Assembly (NCBI RefSeq): GCF_036416795.1
Contig: NZ_CP143867.1
Coordinates: forward strand, 1,798,001-1,862,000
DNA from: Bacteroides sp. MSB163
Lineage (GTDB): Bacteria; Bacteroidota; Bacteroidia; Bacteroidales; Bacteroidaceae
Length of the DNA: 64,000 nt
Reading direction: 5' to 3'
In this document: one piece after another, positions 63,522 to 64,000 of the stretch
Numbering within the stretch: position 1 is the stretch's first letter
How the letters are laid out: each line of letters begins with the position of its first letter
Notes under the pieces: generated by a model
Seen by the model: the letters and a program-made list of their open reading frames with translations, nothing else
Database searches by the model: none
Told to the model about the DNA's origin: nothing
Translations under genes and position numbers: made by a program

Positions 63522-64000
63522 TTATTTCCAATTCGGGTTTTGCTCCAGATTCTTGTTCAGCAAGATATCACCTGACGGTATCGGATATAGGTAATCGCGT
63601 GTTTCATCAAATTTCTTCGTTATATTCAGGAAACCAACCAGATAGCCTCGTTTCCCTTCTGTCAGCTGAAGGACACCTCCCACTTTGATTTTTTGTTTCG
63701 CTTTACTTTCGGGTGCTTTATCGTCGTAAAGCAGAAGATCGGCTGTGCCATCTCCGTCCAAATCAAATTCACCCAGTGAGGGGAAATACATACCTGTGAA
63801 ATGAGGTTCAAGTAGTTTACCCATTTTCCAGCGCATCAAGTCATCATAGCGGAATCCTTCGAGAGCTAATTCTATGCGGCGTTCGCGTCTGATTTCCAGA
63901 ATGACGCCTTTATTACTTCCGGTTACGTTGGTGTATTCGCTTGCAAGTATCCCGTCCGGATTGGAATTGGATGTAGCAAGATTCAGATTTGGCATTCCGG
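63522..64000 (-). CDS. SusD/RagB lipoprotein, C-terminal part (cut by the window edge)
   Basis: The visible 159 codons are the C-terminus of a SusD-like protein. 'RRERRIELALEGFRYDDLMRWKMGK' (abridged family motif: ERRIELA.EGFR..DLMRW) and the ending 'PIPSGDILLNKNLEQNPNW' are diagnostic. The frame is still open at the window edge, so the start lies beyond it, presumably with a susC gene upstream. It shows that the glycerophosphodiester operon is built on a SusCD importer. Confidence 0.88.
   Translation of the reverse strand, partial: GMPNLNLATSNSNPDGILASEYTNVTGSNKGVILEIRRERRIELALEGFRYDDLMRWKMGKLLEPHFTGMYFPSLGEFDLDGDGTADLLLYDDKAPESKAKQKIKVGGVLQLTEGKRGYLVGFLNITKKFDETRDYLYPIPSGDILLNKNLEQNPNWK

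Overview
The window is chromosomal DNA of a gut-type Bacteroides (species not determined). It carries three SusC/SusD pairs plus the end of a fourth SusD, a hybrid two-component sensor, an ECF sigma/FecR pair, many lipoproteins with a Bacteroidetes-style lipobox, and repeated TAnnTTTG promoter -7 boxes. No rRNA, tRNA, CRISPR array, insertion sequence or prophage was recognised.

Layout. 1-8.3 kb (minus): three secreted proteins, a BspA-like leucine-rich repeat protein, a lipoprotein with eight FN3-like repeats, and an LPP20-like protein. 8.4-13.0 kb: housekeeping genes (dusB, a DUF2059 protein, and the run U32 tRNA-hydroxylation protein / thioesterase / dprA). 13.0-30.1 kb (plus): polysaccharide utilisation locus 1 (PUL1), with an HTCS sensor-regulator, an HU-like protein, a GH2 enzyme, SusC, SusD, a DUF1735/F5-8C surface lipoprotein and a GH51 arabinofuranosidase; an arabinose- and galactose-containing substrate is plausible. 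30.5-34.3 kb: an AT-rich two-gene island with an N6-adenine DNA methyltransferase gene, broken by one in-frame TGA, and a small protein with a PD-(D/E)XK pattern; probably a restriction or defence locus. 34.3-44.8 kb (plus): PUL2, with ECF sigma factor, FecR, SusC with an STN signalling domain, SusD and a GH78 alpha-L-rhamnosidase. 45.3-56.8 kb (minus): PUL3, with a DUF6377 regulator, a DUF5004 lipoprotein, an unrecognised duplicated protein, SusC, SusD, a GH71/GH99-like protein and a GH97 SusB-type alpha-glucosidase; an alpha-glucan is the likely substrate. 57.4-58.7 kb: a stand-alone DUF234 ATPase. 58.8 kb to the right edge (minus): a SusD, two glycerophosphodiester phosphodiesterases, a PKD/PQQ-propeller lipoprotein and a GlpT-like transporter, which together look like a PUL-type system for glycerophosphodiesters.

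Each PUL uses a different regulatory scheme: an HTCS that can bind DNA itself, trans-envelope sigma/anti-sigma signalling through the STN domain, and a membrane DUF6377 protein. Enzymes and binding proteins are mostly lipoproteins that would degrade glycans at the surface or in the periplasm, with import through SusCD.

The intergenic DNA is unusually structured. At least five gaps hold degenerate repeats with an exact 22-nt period, one gap holds a 55-nt-period array, and several gaps hold long inverted repeats, including near-perfect stems of 25 and 33 bp.
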